Source of the DNA: Candidatus Rokuibacteriota bacterium
GTDB taxonomy: Bacteria; Methylomirabilota; Methylomirabilia; Rokubacteriales; CSP1-6
Reading direction: 5' to 3'
NCBI GenBank assembly: GCA_016866775.1
Contig: VGLJ01000013.1
Span: 1 to 64,000, forward strand
DNA length: 64,000 nucleotides
Position 1 is the first letter of the stretch. Each line of letters begins with the position of its first letter. The notes below the pieces were generated by a model that had not been told where the DNA came from, ran no database searches, and was given only the letters and a program-made list of their open reading frames with translations. This document shows positions 27,165 through 35,776 of the stretch, piece by piece. A program made the position numbers and the translations under genes.

Positions 27165-28460
27165 ATGAACCAGGACACGACGCCGCGATCCCAGGAAGAA
27201 TCCGCACTCCTCGAGCTGGCCGCCAAACGGTTGCCGGGCGGCGTGCTCGGCACGGCACGCCACCGCGACGAGCTCGCGTTCGTGGTCAAGCGCGCGCAGG
27301 GCGCCCGGCTGTGGGACTGGAGCGGGCGCGAGTACATCGACTACCTGCTCGGCTCGGGGCCGATGTTCCTCGGCCACGCGCATCCCGCGGTGACGAAGGC
27401 CGTCACGCGGCAGCTCGAGGACGGGACGACCTATTTCATGGTCAACGAGCCGGCGATCCGGCTGGCCGACGAGATCTGCCGCGCGGTGCCGTGCGCCGAG
27501 CAGATCCGGTTCACGTCGACGGGCAGCGAGGCGACGTTCTTCGCGATGCGCGCCGCGCGCGCGTTCCGCCACCGCGACAAGATCATGAAGTTCGAGGGCG
27601 GCTATCACGGCAGCAACGACTACGCGCACATGTCGCAGACGCCGAGATCACCGAAGGCGTTTCCCGCGGCGATGCCGGATTCCGCCGGCATTCCGCACGT
27701 CCTCGAGGGCGAGGTGCTGATCGCGCCGTACAACGATCTCGCGACGGTCGAGGCGCTGCTCGCCGTGCACGCCGACAGCCTCGCCGCCGTCATCGTCGAG
27801 CCGTTCCAGCGTGTGATCCCGCCGCGCGACGGCTTCCTCGAGGGCCTGCGCCGTCTCACGCGGCGCTACGGCATCGTGCTGATCTTCGACGAGGTGGTGA
27901 CCGGCTTCCGGTTCGCGTACGGCGGCGCGCAGGAGCACTACGGCGTCACCCCGGACCTCGCGTCGTTCGGCAAGATCATCGGCGGCGGGTTTCCGCTCGC
28001 GGCGGTGGCCGGTCGCGCGGACATCATGCAGGGCTTCGATCCGCGGGGCGAAGGGACCGGCGCGTTCGTCTCGCAGACCGGCACGCTGAACGGCAACCCG
28101 GTGGCGTCCGCCGCGGGCCTCGCGTCGCTGGCCGAGCTGCGCAAGCCCGGCGCGTACGAGCGAGTGAACACGATCGGCGGCGCGCTGATGACCGGCCTCG
28201 CCGATCTGACGAAGAAGCTCGGGATCACGGCGCAGGTCGTCGGCCACCCGACGGTCTTCGACATCTTCTTCACCGACACCCCGATCATGGACTGGCGCGC
28301 GACGCTGACGAACGACGGCGCGAAGCTGCGGCGCTTCAACGAGGCGTGCCTCAAGCGCGGCATCCTCAAGGGCGCGTCGAAGATCTACGTGTCCTGCGCG
28401 CACACCGAGAAGGACGTCGAGCAGACGCTCGCGGTCTTCAAGGAGGCGCTGACGGCATGA
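27165..28460 (+). CDS. Class III PLP aminotransferase (glutamate-1-semialdehyde aminomutase-like)
   Basis: A 431-residue fold-type I PLP enzyme. It shows GREYIDYLLGSGPMFLGHAH, the phosphate-binding TGSEATFFAMRAAR, the PLP-ring Asp in LIFDEVVTGFR and the Schiff-base Lys in FGKIIGGGFPLAA. Similarity to GSA aminomutase and omega-amino-acid transaminases is clear. Its linkage to an amino-acid oxidase and a racemase, not to haem genes, argues for amino-acid or amine catabolism. The start is ATG 27165. The stop overlaps the TPR gene start (ATGA). Confidence 0.87.
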   Translation: MNQDTTPRSQEESALLELAAKRLPGGVLGTARHRDELAFVVKRAQGARLWDWSGREYIDYLLGSGPMFLGHAHPAVTKAVTRQLEDGTTYFMVNEPAIRLADEICRAVPCAEQIRFTSTGSEATFFAMRAARAFRHRDKIMKFEGGYHGSNDYAHMSQTPRSPKAFPAAMPDSAGIPHVLEGEVLIAPYNDLATVEALLAVHADSLAAVIVEPFQRVIPPRDGFLEGLRRLTRRYGIVLIFDEVVTGFRFAYGGAQEHYGVTPDLASFGKIIGGGFPLAAVAGRADIMQGFDPRGEGTGAFVSQTGTLNGNPVASAAGLASLAELRKPGAYERVNTIGGALMTGLADLTKKLGITAQVVGHPTVFDIFFTDTPIMDWRATLTNDGAKLRRFNEACLKRGILKGASKIYVSCAHTEKDVEQTLAVFKEALTA

Positions 28461-29851
28461 ACGACGTCGCCGGCCTCGCCGTCTCGACCACCTCGGCCGA
28501 CGCGCTGGCGGCATACGAGCGCGGCGTCGACCTCTTCCTCCGCTGGCGCGCCGGCTCGATCGAGGCGCTGGACGCGGCGCTCACCGCCGATCCAGAGTTC
28601 GCGCTCGCGGCGTGCACGCGCTCGTACATCGCGTGGCGCATGGGCCGGGTCGACATCGCGGACGCGGCCGCGCAGCAGGCCGTGAAGACGGCGGGCAGCG
28701 CGCGTCACGAGCGCGAGCGCCTGCACGTGCAGGCCGTCGACGCGGTTCGCCGCGGCGCTTCGCCGGACGCGTATCAGATCCTGGAGCGCATCACGGCCGA
28801 GCACCCGACCGACCGGATCGGCGTGCGCATCCTCGGCCTGAACTGCATCACCCAGGGCGACTATCGCGCCGGCATCGGTCTGGCGCGCCGCAGCCTCGCG
28901 GCGAGCCCCGACGAGCCGCAGTACCTCACGATGCTCGGATTCTTCCTGGAGCAGTCCGGGTACAACGACGAAGGGCTCGAGGCGAGCCTGCGCTCGCTGG
29001 CGAAGGACCCGACCAATCTCTACACGTATCACGCGGTCGGGCACGCGTATCAGGCGCGCGGCGACTACCGGAACGCGCTGGAGACGTTCGAGCGCGCGGC
29101 CTCGCTCGAGCGCTACGCACACGTGTTGTGGCACCTCGCCGAGGCGCACGCGATCCTCGGCGACGGGCGGATGACGCGCGACTACTGGGCGTCCACCTCG
29201 CCGCCGCTGCCGCTCTACGAGCGCATCGAGCTCTTGTGGCGGCTCGAAGTGCTGCGTCACGAGGGCACCGACGACGCCGTGTGGCAGGAGCTCGCGAAGC
29301 AGGCGGAGAAGCTGCTCGCGCACGCGGACTTCCTCACGACGTGGATGCATCACTGGATCGGCGTCGCCTTCGCGCACGTCGGTGACTGGGAGAAGGCGAC
29401 GCGGCAGCTCGCGCGGCTGCGCGGCCTGCCGGCGGGGCGCGCGAGCGGGCAGTGGTCGACGCTCGGCGCGGCGCTCCTCGAAGCCGAGATGGCGATGATG
29501 CGCGGCGACGCCGCAGCCGCGGTGGAGCTCATGGCGCCGTCGGTCGAGGCGATCGACACGATGGGCGGCGGCAGCCGCGAGCAGAAGGACATCTTCCGCG
29601 ACGTGTTCCTGGAGCTGCATCGACGCCTCGGCCGCGTGGCGCAGGTGATCGCGCTCGCGCAGCAGCGCCTGCTCGCCAATCCGTGGCATCTGCAGTCGCT
29701 CGCGGCGCTCGCGTGGGCGTACGAGCGGGCCGGCAACGCGGCGCTGCGGCGGCAGGCGTGCCGCCAGCTCGTGTCGCGCGCGCAGGACGTCGGCGCCTCC
29801 GACGCGCCGGAAGTCGTCGCCGCGCGCAAGGTCCTCGAGGTCGCCGCCTGA
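28457..29851 (+). CDS. Tetratricopeptide repeat protein
   Basis: A 464-residue cytoplasmic protein built of about eight TPR-like helical pairs, for example AYERGVDLFLRWRAGSIEAL, YHAVGHAYQARGDYRNALE and LAALAWAYERAGNAALRR. It has no signal peptide or catalytic motif. It is translationally coupled to the aminotransferase (ATGA overlap) and followed directly by the amino-acid oxidase, so it likely scaffolds or regulates this catabolic operon. Exact function is unknown. Confidence 0.78.
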   Translation: MNDVAGLAVSTTSADALAAYERGVDLFLRWRAGSIEALDAALTADPEFALAACTRSYIAWRMGRVDIADAAAQQAVKTAGSARHERERLHVQAVDAVRRGASPDAYQILERITAEHPTDRIGVRILGLNCITQGDYRAGIGLARRSLAASPDEPQYLTMLGFFLEQSGYNDEGLEASLRSLAKDPTNLYTYHAVGHAYQARGDYRNALETFERAASLERYAHVLWHLAEAHAILGDGRMTRDYWASTSPPLPLYERIELLWRLEVLRHEGTDDAVWQELAKQAEKLLAHADFLTTWMHHWIGVAFAHVGDWEKATRQLARLRGLPAGRASGQWSTLGAALLEAEMAMMRGDAAAAVELMAPSVEAIDTMGGGSREQKDIFRDVFLELHRRLGRVAQVIALAQQRLLANPWHLQSLAALAWAYERAGNAALRRQACRQLVSRAQDVGASDAPEVVAARKVLEVAA

Positions 29852-30987
29852 GCGTCGGACATCGCACGAGCGACGTCGTCGTGGTCGGCGGCGGCATCGT
29901 CGGCCTCGCCGTCGCGTACTTCCTCGCGCGCGCCGGCGTCGGCGTCACGCTGCTCGAGCGCGGCGCCCTCGGGCGCGAGGCATCGTGGGCCGCCGCCGGA
30001 TACCTCTCGTTCCAGGGAAGCAGCAACAAGCCGGGGCCGCGCCTCGAGCTCACGCGCGCGAGCTTCGAGATGTACGAGGGGTGGGTGCGTGAGATCGGCG
30101 AGCTCACGCCGGCCGACACCGGGTTCTGGCGCTGCGGTTTGCTCGAGATCGCTCTCTCCGGGGCCGAGGCCGCCGAGGCGCAGGCGCGCGCCGCGTGGCA
30201 ACGCAAGGCGGGCTACGCGGTCGAGTGGCTCGATGCCGCCGCGGTTCGGAGCCGCGAGCCCGGGCTCGGCGCCGAGCTGCCCGTGCACGGTGCGCTCCTG
30301 TTTCCCGGCGTCGCCCAGGTGCGGCCGCCGCGGATGCTGAGGGCGCTGGCCGAGGCGACGCGCCGCCGCGGCGTCCAGATCCGTGAGCAGGCGCCCGTCG
30401 CCGGCATCGTCCGCGAGGGCGATCGCGTCACCGGTGTCGTGCTGGCCGGCGGCGAGACGATCGCGGCGCCCGTTGTCGTGAACGCCGCGGGAAGCTGGGC
30501 GTCACAGCTCGCGCCCGAGATGGCGGTCATGCCCGTGAAGCCGATGAAAGGCACGGTCGTCCTCCTCGAGGTCGCGACGCCGCCGACGCGCGAGCTGCTC
30601 GTCAGCGAGCGTGGCTCGATCTATCCGCGCACCGACAACAAGGTGGCGGTCGGCGCCACCGTCGAAGACGTCGGCTACGACAAGGAGGTCCGGCTCGGCT
30701 CCGTGCGGACGCTCGTGAATCAGGCGCTCGCCGTGCTGCCGGAGCTGACGGATGCGCGCGTCGCCGGGTCGTGGGCGGGACTCCGGCCGTACTCGCACGA
30801 CAACCTGCCGTATCTCGGCCCGGTGCCCGGGCTGCGCGGCGCCTACGCGGCGACGGGTCACTATCGATCCGGAATCCTGCTCGCGCCGATCACCGGCGTG
30901 TTGCTGACCGAGATGATCTTGCAGAAGCCGCCGACGCTGCCGCTGGAACCGCTCGCGGTGGCGCGCGCGGCGAGGAGTGAAGGATGA
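29848..30987 (+). CDS. FAD-dependent amino-acid oxidase (glycine oxidase/ThiO-like)
   Basis: A roughly 379-residue DAO-family flavoenzyme. The FAD dinucleotide motif is VVVVGGGIVGLAVAYFLARAG, then ASWAAAGYLS, VVNAAGSWA and the C-terminal SWAGLRPYSHDNLPYLGP with TGHYRSGILLAP. It oxidatively deaminates glycine, sarcosine or D-amino acids. The frame has no ATG, GTG or TTG before the Rossmann strand; GTG 29881 would cut into it. The best start is a CTG at 29848 that overlaps the TPR stop as CTGA. The stop overlaps the racemase start. Confidence 0.85.
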   Translation: MSVGHRTSDVVVVGGGIVGLAVAYFLARAGVGVTLLERGALGREASWAAAGYLSFQGSSNKPGPRLELTRASFEMYEGWVREIGELTPADTGFWRCGLLEIALSGAEAAEAQARAAWQRKAGYAVEWLDAAAVRSREPGLGAELPVHGALLFPGVAQVRPPRMLRALAEATRRRGVQIREQAPVAGIVREGDRVTGVVLAGGETIAAPVVVNAAGSWASQLAPEMAVMPVKPMKGTVVLLEVATPPTRELLVSERGSIYPRTDNKVAVGATVEDVGYDKEVRLGSVRTLVNQALAVLPELTDARVAGSWAGLRPYSHDNLPYLGPVPGLRGAYAATGHYRSGILLAPITGVLLTEMILQKPPTLPLEPLAVARAARSEG

Positions 30988-31676
30988 AGCGGATGGGCGT
31001 TCTCGGCGGGATGAGCGCGCAGGCGACGATGGATTTCGAGGCGCGCGTGCATCGCGGCGCGCAGGCGCTGATCCCGCAGGACTGGACGCGCGGCTATCCG
31101 CCGATGGTCGTGTGGTACCACCGCGAGCTTCCGTTGCGCATGGACGCGAACGGCCGTCCGGTGGAGCCGCGGCAGATCGATCCCCGACTCGCCGAGGCCG
31201 CCGCGACGCTCGGCGCGCTCGTCGACTTCATCGTCATGCCGTGCAACGCCGCGCACGCGGGGCTGCGCGAGATCCGCGACGCCGCGCGCTGCCCGGTGCT
31301 CAGCATGATCGACGTCGTCGCCGAGGACGTCGTCCGGCGCACGTGCCGTCGCGTCGGGTTGCTCGGCGCGCGTGGCGTGCCTCAGCCGTACCTCGACGCG
31401 CTGGCGGAGCGCCCGGTCGCGGTCGAGCGGATCGACGCCGCGCTCCAGCTCCGTCTCGATGCCGGCATCCAGGCGATCATGGAAGGCCGCGAGGGCAAAG
31501 AGGAAGCCGAGGCGGCGCGTGCCGCCGTCGGCGACTTGCGCGCGCGGTCGGTGGACGCGGTGATCCTCGGCTGCACCGAGATCCCGCTGCTGCTGCGGGA
31601 CGACGCCGACGCGCCGGACTTGATTCACCCGGCGGCGTTGCTCGCCGAGGCCGCTGTCCGGTTCGCGATTGCCTAG
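30984..31676 (+). CDS. Aspartate/glutamate racemase family protein
   Basis: A 230-residue cofactor-independent racemase. Both catalytic cysteines are visible: MPCNAAHAG (about residue 88) and LGCTEIPLLL (about residue 197). The N-terminal MGVLGGMSAQATMDF fits the aspartate-racemase branch, with VDFIVMPCNAAH. ATG 30984 overlaps the oxidase stop by 4 bp. In this operon it may interconvert L- and D-forms for the amino-acid oxidase and the aminotransferase. Confidence 0.87.
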   Translation: MKRMGVLGGMSAQATMDFEARVHRGAQALIPQDWTRGYPPMVVWYHRELPLRMDANGRPVEPRQIDPRLAEAAATLGALVDFIVMPCNAAHAGLREIRDAARCPVLSMIDVVAEDVVRRTCRRVGLLGARGVPQPYLDALAERPVAVERIDAALQLRLDAGIQAIMEGREGKEEAEAARAAVGDLRARSVDAVILGCTEIPLLLRDDADAPDLIHPAALLAEAAVRFAIA

Positions 31677-31703
31677 AGGAGCGCTCCTCCCGGCAGTCGC
31701 GGA

Positions 31704-31726
31704 GGGCCGGGATTCACTCCCGGCCC
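31704..31726. terminator. Hairpin between convergent racemase and top6A genes
   Basis: GGGCCGGGA (31704-31712) pairs perfectly with TCCCGGCCC (31718-31726) around the loop TTCAC. It lies between convergent stops and immediately before the dispersed G6/C6 repeat. It lacks a T tract but could terminate both operons. Confidence 0.5.
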
Positions 31727-31770
31727 GGAGCGAGGGGGGCTTGGGGGGCGCGTCTCGCACCCCCCATGTC
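31727..31770. repeat. Dispersed G6/C6 hairpin repeat, copy 2
   Basis: It is nearly identical to 9586-9630: GGAGCG-N-GGGGGG-N-TTGGGGGG-N-GCGTCTCGCACCCCCCATGT. GGGGGGCGCG (31743-31752) pairs with CGCACCCCCC (31756-31765) except for one mismatch, whereas copy 1 pairs perfectly there. Both copies lie directly downstream of a plus-strand gene and next to a second hairpin. Confidence 0.6.
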
Positions 31771-31772
31771 GA

Positions 31773-32876
31773 TCAATCCAGCCAGTCCTTCTCTTTCAGC
31801 TTCCGCGGGAGATAGCGCTTCGTCAGGTACTGGAAGTCCTTGTTCGCGAGCGCGTCGAGCTCGTACTTGAGGCCGCTCGACAGCATCCGCTTGATCTCCT
31901 CCTGCCACGGCTTCTTCTGGAACCAGTTGTAGTTGAGGAGCTCCTTGGCGCGGGCCGTGTCCTTCTCGTTGAGCTTGATGCCGACGTTGCGCGGCAGGCC
32001 GTACGCCTCGGGATCCGCGCTCGAGAGCCCGATGAACTTCGCCTTCGGGATCGCCATGCGCTGGCTCTCGAACGCGAGGTTGATCGAGCCCTGCTTGATG
32101 ACCGAGTAGATGTAGTAGCCCCACGGATCGTTGTCGACGAGGACGTAGACCGGGAGGCTTTTCTCCTCGTGGAGCCGGCGCGCCAGGCGCCGCACGCCGC
32201 GCGGCGGCTGGCCGTTGCCCGTCAGCAGCACGCAGTTGTAGCGGCGCCAGAACTTGTCCTCCGACAGACGGTTCCACTGCGTGCCCTTCTCGACGAGGAG
32301 CACGAAGTCTGCGGTGCAGCGCGCGATCTGCAGGTACTCCGGCTCGACGATCGACGGCACCGAGTAGCCGCCCTTGCCGAGCCGCGTGCAGTCCACGCGG
32401 TCGCCGTCGTCCACGAACACCACGGGGCCGACGATCGAGCCCGCGTTCTCCGCGCGCACGTGCAGCTCCTCGCGGAGCGCGGCGAGCGAGACCTCCAGGT
32501 CCTCGATGATCGGGTCGGACTCGTCCTGCGTGTCGAGCGTGTTCTCGTGCGAGTTCTTGATCGTGTGCTTGGTCCGGTAGTAGATCTCGCGGAGCGACGT
32601 CGTGAGGTTCGCGCGCTGCAGCTCCGCGAGCGCGTCGGCGACGAGCACGGTCTGCATGAACTTCTTGGCCATGGCCATGTTGAAGAACGAGCGGGCCTGC
32701 TTGCGCTTGCCCATCTCGATCAAGCCCTTGCGCTCGTTGAACGTGACGTTCGAGAGCGCGCGCACGGGGATGGTGAGCGTCGGGTCCTTGCGCTTCTCGG
32801 CGGCGGTGATGACGACGTCCGCCACGCCGACCAGCTTCTTCTCGACGACCGTGGGCTTGTGGGCTTTCTTGGCCAT
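31773..32876 (-). CDS. top6A: DNA topoisomerase VI subunit A
   Basis: A 367-residue Spo11/Top6A protein, the DNA-cleaving subunit of type IIB topoisomerase. The CAP domain carries the catalytic Tyr in LREIYYRTKH (Tyr 99/100). The TOPRIM domain has Glu 196 (LLVEKGTQ) and the metal-binding DxD at 248-250 (LVDNDPWGYY). The C-terminal ELDALANKDFQYLTKRYLP is typical. Length matches archaeal subunits. ATG 32876 lies 3 bp after the subunit B stop. In bacteria most species lack topoisomerase VI, so its presence is phylogenetically notable. It should relax and decatenate DNA together with subunit B. Confidence 0.95.
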   Translation of the reverse strand: MAKKAHKPTVVEKKLVGVADVVITAAEKRKDPTLTIPVRALSNVTFNERKGLIEMGKRKQARSFFNMAMAKKFMQTVLVADALAELQRANLTTSLREIYYRTKHTIKNSHENTLDTQDESDPIIEDLEVSLAALREELHVRAENAGSIVGPVVFVDDGDRVDCTRLGKGGYSVPSIVEPEYLQIARCTADFVLLVEKGTQWNRLSEDKFWRRYNCVLLTGNGQPPRGVRRLARRLHEEKSLPVYVLVDNDPWGYYIYSVIKQGSINLAFESQRMAIPKAKFIGLSSADPEAYGLPRNVGIKLNEKDTARAKELLNYNWFQKKPWQEEIKRMLSSGLKYELDALANKDFQYLTKRYLPRKLKEKDWLD

Positions 32877-32878
32877 GC

Positions 32879-34786
32879 CTACTTCTTCTTTTTCTTCCTG
32901 AGCGTGGTGGCCTTCTTCGCGCGCGGCAGGGGCCTGACCTTGTCGTCCGTCTTCGCATGGGCGACGGCGCCATTGGTCGCCGCCACCGGCGCGGCGTCGG
33001 CCGCCAGGACCGGCACTTCACCCTCGACACCTTCGGGCGTGACGATGATCGAGTGCGGCAGGCCTTCGGGCCCGCTCCCGTTCCTGCCGAGCGCGGCGTC
33101 GGTCTTCTCGCCGCCGGTGATCCGGTTCGCCATCTTCTGGAGCTGGTCCTTCAGCTTCGCCGTCTGGAGCTTCCCGCCCTTCAGACGGTTGCAGGACTCG
33201 ACGATCTCCTCGATGTAGAGCTCGAAGATGTTCCGCCGCCGATGCTCGCTGTGCGCGCGCTCGCGCCGCCGGAGGAAGGCGCGCAGGCGCCGCCCGCACT
33301 CGTTCAGCGCGAGCGCCATCTCCTTGCGGATCTCGTCGTAGTCGGCGATCGCTTCCTTGGACTCGCTGGTGAACGGCACCCAGACCGAGGCCATGTGGAC
33401 GAAGATCACCATGGGCCCGCCCGGGAGCGCGCCGCGCGACTGCGTGAGCCCGTAGTTGCGCCAGCTCGTGTCGAGCGCCGACTTCGTGATCGCGCACGCC
33501 GCCGGCTGGTACTGGAGCGGCACGCGGTTGGCGTAGCGGATGATGCGCGCGAGCTCGTCGTCGGTGTCGTGCTTCTCGCCCTCGGCGAGCGGCTCCGCTT
33601 TCGTCGTCGCCGGTTGGGCCTGGTCCGGGCTCTTGCCGTACGCGAGACCGGCCTCGATCACGAACGGGTTGCCGCGGTAGACCGCGGGCGGCCGCGTCAC
33701 CGCCGTGTAGAACTCGCCCTTGATCTGCTTGTAGAGGCCCGCGAGGATCGCGCGCTCGCCGATGGGTGAGAGACAGTTCGTCGTCGGCGCCATGATCTTC
33801 GTCGACTGGATGGCCTTGAAGAGGTTCTCGGCCGCGTGCCCGTGGATGTCGCGCGGGCGCGCGCGCGGCGAGAGGCCGGCGGTCTTGCGGATCTCCTCGG
33901 CGACGGGCGGCGAGACACGGCTGAAGTCGCACGCGAGGAATCCCGTGAGCGAGTGGCTCGACGTGTCGTGCAGCATCTTGAGCAGCATCCCGAACTCGAT
34001 GCCGTAGGGATGCGGCTTGATCTCGCGCGGCGTCGGCGGGAGCTGATCGTACGTGCGCGGATACTTCTTCGTCTCGCCCTCGGGCGTGACGTAGGTGAGC
34101 GTCACGTGCGGGTTCGAGATGACGGTCTGCTCGATGTACTCGTCGACCGAGGCGCGCCCCTTCTGGTAGCGCCCCTCGATCTCCATGCTGACCTGCGTGC
34201 CGCGCCGCGCGTCCCACTCGATCTGCTTCTCGGAAAGGATGCGCGGCTCGTTCTTCTTGGTGTCGATCTGCACTTCGAAATCGTGCGCGGCGGCGCGCGC
34301 GCTCGTGCGCGAGATGATGTGCACCGGCTTGCCGGTGGTGAGCTGCGCGTACATGCCGGCGGCGGAGATGCCGATGCCCTGCTGCCCGCGGCTCATGCGC
34401 AGCCGGTGGAACTTCGAGCCGTAGAGGAGCTTCGCGAAGATCGGCGGGATCTGCTTGCGCACGATCCCAGGGCCGTTGTCGGCGACGGTCACGCGGAAGC
34501 GCGTGGCCTGGCTGGCCGGCGCGTCGCCGACCACTTCGACCTTCACGAGGACGTCGGGCAGGATCCCGGCTTCCTCGCAGGCGTCAAGGGCGTTGTCGAC
34601 GGCTTCCTTGACGCAGGTGAGGAGCGCCTTGCGCGGGTTGTCGAACCCGAGCAGGTGGCGGTTCTTGGTGAAGAACTCGGAGACCGAGATCTCGCGCTGG
34701 CGCGCGCCCATCTCGACGGCGGTGACCGTCTTGGGGGCCTCGGAGGCGCGCTTGGGGGCGACGGCGGCGGCTGTTGCGGTAGCCAT
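32879..34786 (-). CDS. top6B: DNA topoisomerase VI subunit B
   Basis: A 635-residue GHKL ATPase subunit. The Bergerat fold shows the N box CVKEAVDNALDACEEAG (Glu 61, Asn 65), the G1 box VADNGPGIV and the G2 box RGQQGIGISAAGMYAQLTTG. A helix-two-turn-helix and transducer region follow (LDTSWRNYGLTQSRGALPGG with the switch-Lys region). The protein is longer than many archaeal Top6B proteins. Its last 100 residues are low-complexity and end in a run of five Lys, perhaps a DNA-binding tail. It leads the top6B-top6A operon. The start is ATG 34786, with a divergent exported-protein gene 97 bp away. Confidence 0.95.
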   Translation of the reverse strand: MATATAAAVAPKRASEAPKTVTAVEMGARQREISVSEFFTKNRHLLGFDNPRKALLTCVKEAVDNALDACEEAGILPDVLVKVEVVGDAPASQATRFRVTVADNGPGIVRKQIPPIFAKLLYGSKFHRLRMSRGQQGIGISAAGMYAQLTTGKPVHIISRTSARAAAHDFEVQIDTKKNEPRILSEKQIEWDARRGTQVSMEIEGRYQKGRASVDEYIEQTVISNPHVTLTYVTPEGETKKYPRTYDQLPPTPREIKPHPYGIEFGMLLKMLHDTSSHSLTGFLACDFSRVSPPVAEEIRKTAGLSPRARPRDIHGHAAENLFKAIQSTKIMAPTTNCLSPIGERAILAGLYKQIKGEFYTAVTRPPAVYRGNPFVIEAGLAYGKSPDQAQPATTKAEPLAEGEKHDTDDELARIIRYANRVPLQYQPAACAITKSALDTSWRNYGLTQSRGALPGGPMVIFVHMASVWVPFTSESKEAIADYDEIRKEMALALNECGRRLRAFLRRRERAHSEHRRRNIFELYIEEIVESCNRLKGGKLQTAKLKDQLQKMANRITGGEKTDAALGRNGSGPEGLPHSIIVTPEGVEGEVPVLAADAAPVAATNGAVAHAKTDDKVRPLPRAKKATTLRKKKKK

Positions 34787-34882
34787 ATCACTTCAATAGA
34801 AGCAGAGACTTGCGGAATGACCAAGTTTTCCGCGCTCAAGGGTTCATCACCTCGTGACGAAAGGGCGATCGAGGACCATCCC

Positions 34883-35776
34883 ATGAGCCGGCGACCCCTT
34901 CGTCAGACGATCCTCGGCAGCGGCCTCGGCCTCCTCCTTCTCCTCGCCCTCAGCACGAGCGCGCTCGCGCAGGCGCGTGTCCTGCCCGCCGAGATCAAGG
35001 ACAGCCGGACGACCGGAAGCTTCGCGGGACTGGAAATCGAGCTCAAGGTGATCGGCGACGCGGTCGCCGATGCCAAAGCCTTGCGCGCGATCCCCGCGGC
35101 TGCGACCGACGACACTGGACGGAACCTGCTCGACGGCGAGGACCGCGGCGGCGCCGAGGAGTTCAGGGAGCTCTCGAGGTCGGACCGTAACGCCGTCACC
35201 GTCACGCTCAAGCTGAGGAATCCGGCCCGTCAGGCGATGACCCTGAAGGAAGTCAGCGGCGTCGTGGAGCTCTTCGTACCGCAGCGGGATCCGGCGTCGG
35301 TGGTCGTCATCGCCGACATCAAGAAGACGGCCGGGGCGCCGTTCGCGGCTCCGGCACTCGCGGCGGCCGGGCTCGAGATCACGATGTGGACGAAGGCGCA
35401 GGTCGACGCGCGCAAGAAGGCCGAGCGCGAGCGGCTCAAGGCGCGGATGGAGAAGACCCGGAACGATCCGAGCGCGATCGGCGAGACCATGGGCCGGATG
35501 GTCGGCGAGATGTTCAGCTTCGGCGGAAGCGAGGGAAGTCTCTCGTTCCAGATCAAGGGACCGACGAAGAAGATCGTCGGCATCGAGTTCCTCGACGCGA
35601 AGGGCGCCGTCCTCTCATCCGGCGGCCGCATGACCGTGGGCGGCGGGACAGAGCAGACGCGCACCTATGACCTCGGCGACAAGCTCGCGCAGGCCGCGCG
35701 CGTGCGGATCTACGTCGCGACCGAGGCGTCCCTCGTGCGGGCGCCGTTCACGCTGGTCGGTGTCCCGCTGCCCTGA
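34883..35776 (+). CDS. Exported protein of unknown function
   Basis: A 297-residue protein with a strong signal peptide (RQTILGSGLGLLLLLALSTS, cleaved after ALAQA). The mature part is beta-rich: LEIELKVIGDAVADAKAL, NAVTVTLKLRNPARQAMTL, VVELFVPQRDPASVVVIADI and KGPTKKIVGIEFLDAKGA. A charged helix lies near residue 175 (ARKKAERERLKARMEKTR). It looks like one or two immunoglobulin-like domains. ATG 34883 with GAGG 9 nt upstream is preferred over ATG 34817. Its stop abuts the convergent methyltransferase stop (TGATCA). Confidence 0.65.
   Translation: MSRRPLRQTILGSGLGLLLLLALSTSALAQARVLPAEIKDSRTTGSFAGLEIELKVIGDAVADAKALRAIPAAATDDTGRNLLDGEDRGGAEEFRELSRSDRNAVTVTLKLRNPARQAMTLKEVSGVVELFVPQRDPASVVVIADIKKTAGAPFAAPALAAAGLEITMWTKAQVDARKKAERERLKARMEKTRNDPSAIGETMGRMVGEMFSFGGSEGSLSFQIKGPTKKIVGIEFLDAKGAVLSSGGRMTVGGGTEQTRTYDLGDKLAQAARVRIYVATEASLVRAPFTLVGVPLP

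Noticed and set aside
34787..34882. Sigma-70-type promoter between top6B and the divergent exported-protein gene
   Set aside because: Weak TTGGTC and TCTATT-like boxes can be placed, but the match is poor and the lineage's promoter consensus is unknown.
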